Source: Aureivirga marina
GTDB taxonomy: Bacteria; Bacteroidota; Bacteroidia; Flavobacteriales; Flavobacteriaceae
Reading direction: 5' to 3'
Length of the DNA: 64,000 nt
NCBI RefSeq assembly: GCF_015767265.1
Contig: NZ_JADPIB010000007.1
Span: forward strand, 152,438 to 216,437
Shown: one piece after another, positions 63,859-64,000 of the stretch
Position numbering within the stretch: position 1 is the first letter of the stretch
Layout: each line of letters starts with the position of its first letter
Made by a program: the position numbers and the translations under genes
Notes under the pieces: generated by a model
Told to the model about the DNA's origin: nothing
Seen by the model: the letters and a program-made list of their open reading frames with translations, nothing else
Database searches by the model: none

Positions 63859-63956
63859 AACCGCTAAAACGCAGAGTGTTTTAGATTAGAAAAGTTCAGT
63901 AACATTTTTTGAGATATTGAAAATAAAATTAAAAATTTTTTAAAAAAATTTTTGTT

Positions 63957-63988
63957 TTATTAAGATAAAAAGTGTTACATTTGCACTC
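63957..63988 (+). promoter_or_regulatory. Right-end promoter P3 (TTG-N21-TACATTTG)
   Basis: TTG, 21 bases, TACATTTG, then CACTCTCAATTACGAGA at the window end. Three consensus promoters in a row suggest a highly expressed operon just outside, such as rRNA, tRNA or ribosomal protein genes. Confidence 0.7.
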
Positions 63989-64000
63989 TCAATTACGAGA

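Overview
The window is chromosomal DNA of a low-GC member of the Bacteroidota, most likely family Flavobacteriaceae. Evidence: about 30% GC, promoters of the TAnnTTTG (-7) / TTTG (-33) type, large outer-membrane barrels with carboxypeptidase-regulatory-like N-termini, a type III glutamine synthetase, a GG-leader natural-product precursor of the Bacteroidota kind, and CCA-less tRNA genes. Most of the content is housekeeping.

Layout. 1-5.7 kb: start of a probable regulator at the left edge, a small membrane protein, an iron(III) ABC importer (lipoprotein, permease, ATPase) and purM. 5.7-17 kb: Rieske-like lipoprotein, greA, HIT protein, histidine kinase, glnN, purK-GNAT-purE, and a leftward group AraC / DUF4345-like / SRPBCC / SDR. 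17.5-29.5 kb: an outer-membrane barrel on the + strand converges on a leftward cluster that looks like a peptide natural-product (RiPP) locus: outer-membrane receptor, putative HQxxH enzyme, 60-residue double-glycine precursor, a paralogue of the enzyme that lost both His, C39-peptidase ABC exporter, HlyD adaptor, TonB-like lipoprotein, TPR protein. 29.9-31.5 kb: membrane protein with a pentapeptide-like repeat region.

31.6-43.7 kb: thiamine biosynthesis in two halves, each with its own TPP riboswitch (thiS-thiC-thiE-like; thiD-thiE-thiG-thiH). Between the halves lie six tRNA or tRNA-like genes, a leucine-rich-type protein, an unusual zinc-ribbon SDR protein and a sodium:amino acid symporter. 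Five of the six tRNAs depart from the canonical fold, with very short variable loops, four-pair anticodon stems, and in two cases an anticodon loop unsuited to decoding.

43.7-63 kb: lipoprotein, CDGSH protein, flavin reductase, DUF3127, aat-mazG, aroA, queA, recJ, pabB, fabD, tpiA, an orphan oligopeptide-type permease, pyrF, OsmC, two large peptidases (M3, S9), and an ECF sigma factor with a membrane partner. 63-64 kb holds no convincing gene. It contains a dispersed repeat, four hairpin units spaced 65-66 bp apart, and three strong consensus promoters pointing right, probably into a stable-RNA operon or another highly expressed gene beyond the window.

The RiPP-type locus with its enzyme/pseudoenzyme pair and the atypical tRNA cluster are the strongest candidates for undescribed biology. 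All functions are read from motifs and remembered family features. No search was run.
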